NCBI GenBank assembly: GCA_022709775.1 | Contig: JAKLIE010000133.1 | Location: 1 to 6,025, forward strand | Length of the DNA: 6,025 nt | Direction: 5' to 3' | Source of the DNA: Pseudomonadota bacterium | Lineage (GTDB): Bacteria > Pseudomonadota > Gammaproteobacteria > Burkholderiales > Casimicrobiaceae | Shown here: positions 4,966-6,025 of the stretch, in pieces | Layout of the letters: each line of letters begins with the position of its first letter | Numbering within the stretch: the stretch's first letter is position 1 | Translations under genes and position numbers: made by a program | The notes under the pieces: generated by a model | Database searches by the model: none | Seen by the model: only the letters and a program-made list of their open reading frames with translations | What the model was told of the DNA's origin: nothing

Positions 4966-5756
4966 GCCGCGGCCCCGACCCGCGCGACGTGATCGCGACG
5001 CTCGACGCGGCGCACGCGTACGCGGCGCACGGCTGGTCGGTCATCCCGTTCGAGGCGCGCAGCAAGCGGCCGGGGCTCGCGTGGCTCGAGTTCCAGAATC
5101 GTCGCGCCTCCCGGCAGGAGGTCGAGAGCTGGTTCCGGCACCGCCGCGACGCGAACGTCGGCGTCGTGACCGGCGCGATCTCGGGCATCGCCGTGATCGA
5201 CGTCGACGCCGGCCACGACGGCATCCAGAGCCTGAAGCGGCTCGAGGTCGAGCACGGCCCGCTGCCGGTCACCGTCGAGGCGATCACCGGAGGAGGCGGA
5301 CGCCACCTCTATTTCGCGCACCCGGGCGGCACCGTGCCCAATCGCGTCGGACTGTTCCCGGGCATCGACGTGCGCGGCGACGGCGGATGCGTCGTCGCGC
5401 CGCCGTCGATGCACGCGAGCGGGCGCCGCTACGCGTGGGCGACCGGACGCGCGCCGGGGGAGACCGCCGTCGCGCCCATGCCCGCGTGGCTGCAGGACAC
5501 GCTCAGGCCGGGCAGCGCGCATCCGGGCAAGCCGCTGGCGCACTGGCGCGAGGTCGTCCGCACCGACATCGGCGAAGGCATGCGCAACAACACGCTCACT
5601 TCGCTCGCCGGCCACCTGATGTGGCACGGCGTCGACGTCGAGGTCGCGCTCGAGCTGCTGCTGGGATGGAACCGGCTGCGCTGCAGGCCGCCTCTTCCCG
5701 ACGACGAGGTCGCCGGCATCGTCGACAGCGTGGCGCGCATGCATGCCCGCGCCTGA
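4962..5756 (+). CDS. Compact bifunctional DNA primase/polymerase (Prim-Pol, AEP superfamily) with PriCT-like C-terminus
   Basis: The 264-residue product contains the full set of archaeo-eukaryotic primase Prim-Pol motifs. The N-terminal AYAAHGWSVIPFEARSKRPG (19-38) is the family opening. Motif I is AVIDVDAGHDG (77-87) with metal-binding D80 and D82. GGGGRHLYF (110-118) has the nucleotide-binding H115. PGIDVRGDGGCVVAPPS (133-149) has the third acidic residue, D136. Residues 195-262 resemble the PriCT helical domain: GMRNNTL (206-212), then CRPPLPDDEVAGI (241-253). Family members can make primers and extend them with dNTPs or NTPs. Most are larger, fused to helicases, and carried by plasmids, phages or integrated elements; here no helicase or mobility gene is visible. 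The GTG start at 4962 gives the overlap GTGA with the DHH stop and no Shine-Dalgarno, pointing to translational coupling. A later in-frame GTG at 4989 is possible but would cut the N-terminal helix. Base composition matches the neighbours. Confidence 0.87.
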   Translation: MSRGPDPRDVIATLDAAHAYAAHGWSVIPFEARSKRPGLAWLEFQNRRASRQEVESWFRHRRDANVGVVTGAISGIAVIDVDAGHDGIQSLKRLEVEHGPLPVTVEAITGGGGRHLYFAHPGGTVPNRVGLFPGIDVRGDGGCVVAPPSMHASGRRYAWATGRAPGETAVAPMPAWLQDTLRPGSAHPGKPLAHWREVVRTDIGEGMRNNTLTSLAGHLMWHGVDVEVALELLLGWNRLRCRPPLPDDEVAGIVDSVARMHARA

Positions 5757-5764
5757 CGTCGTCC

Positions 5765-5781
5765 GTCCGCACGCTTCGGAC
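5765..5781 (+). other. Weak hairpin between the primase and hydrolase genes
   Basis: GTCCG (5765-5769) pairs with CGGAC (5777-5781) around a 7-nt loop. A pyrimidine-rich stretch containing TCAATCTTT (5791-5799) follows a few nt later. It could be a weak terminator or just spacer; the rest of the 52-nt gap (5757-5808) shows nothing else. Confidence 0.2.
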
Positions 5782-5808
5782 CCCCTCACCTCAATCTTTG
5801 CCGCGACC

Positions 5809-6025
5809 ATGACCCCGACGCCGCTCCTTCCCGCCGTCACGATCGACACCGGACGCGATCCCGACGCGTCGGTCATCTGGATGCACGGTCTCGGCGACAC
5901 CGGCCACGGCTGGTCGCAGATCGTGCCCGAGCTCGCGCTGCCGCCGTCGCTGTCGGTGCGCTTCCTGTTCCCGCACGCGCCGTCGATGCCGGTGACGATC
6001 AACCAGGGCTACGTGATGCCGGCGT
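5809..6025 (+). CDS. Alpha/beta-hydrolase, carboxylesterase/phospholipase family, N-terminal 72 residues, runs off the window
   Basis: The visible product starts MTPTPLLPAVTIDTGRDPDA and continues with VIWMHGLGDTGHGW (22-35), the HGLGD oxyanion-loop motif of the YpfH/EstB-type carboxylesterases. VRFLFPHAPSMPVTINQG (50-67) follows, the next conserved strand and the PHAP(S/x)xPVTxN(x)G signature. Family members of about 220 residues hydrolyse short-chain esters or lysophospholipids in the cytoplasm. The nucleophile GxSxG, the catalytic Asp and His lie past the end of the window and cannot be checked. The ATG at 5809 fits the family N-terminus; no clear Shine-Dalgarno precedes it. It follows the primase by 52 nt on the same strand, so it may be the last gene of the same transcript or a separate unit. 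Confidence 0.9.
   Translation, partial: MTPTPLLPAVTIDTGRDPDASVIWMHGLGDTGHGWSQIVPELALPPSLSVRFLFPHAPSMPVTINQGYVMPA

Noticed and set aside
1..6025. CRISPR array, tRNA or rRNA genes, insertion sequences, attachment sites
   Set aside because: I saw no regularly spaced repeats, no cloverleaf-like sequences, no transposase or integrase motifs and no paired terminal repeats in the window.

Overview
The window is very GC-rich, by eye around 70 % or more, and almost every codon ends in G or C. It comes from a bacterial chromosome, most likely a betaproteobacterium (Burkholderiales-like). Two things support this: the start of the large fused indolepyruvate:ferredoxin oxidoreductase typical of aerobic Proteobacteria, and a member of the BCAM0308 family named after a Burkholderia cenocepacia locus tag. 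The taxonomic call is an inference from gene content.

Layout, left to right. The first 827 nt, minus strand, hold the first 275 codons of the indolepyruvate oxidoreductase. A 269-nt gene-free stretch (828-1096) follows, with GC-rich hairpins and a possible promoter for that gene. Positions 1097-1618, minus strand, encode a four-cysteine BCAM0308-family protein. A 164-nt divergent intergenic region (1619-1782) carries a perfect dyad, TTGAC-N4-GTCAA, of the FNR/Anr type. A plausible -10 hexamer lies exactly 32 bp from the dyad centre on each side. This geometry is expected for two divergent class-II oxygen-responsive promoters sharing one operator. The plus-strand genes follow: a 172-codon chimera of archease N-terminus and PEBP (YbhB/YbcL) C-terminus; a two-domain APH-like/P-loop kinase with a TTG start; a DHH-family phosphoesterase; a compact Prim-Pol-type DNA primase/polymerase that overlaps the DHH gene by 4 nt; and the first 72 codons of an alpha/beta-hydrolase (carboxylesterase/phospholipase family).

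How the parts may work together. BCAM0308 and relatives of the archease and PEBP genes belong to low-oxygen/stress gene clusters in Burkholderia-like bacteria (recollection, not checked). The operator fits such regulation here. The chimera looks like the scar of a deletion that removed the rest of archease, perhaps intervening genes, and the front of the PEBP gene, while keeping the promoter and the reading frame. Downstream, the overlapping DHH phosphoesterase and primase/polymerase form the most novel-looking unit. It pairs a probable nuclease or nucleotide phosphodiesterase with an intact archaeo-eukaryotic-type primase outside any visible plasmid, phage or CRISPR context. No tRNA, rRNA, IS element, CRISPR array or replication origin was seen.
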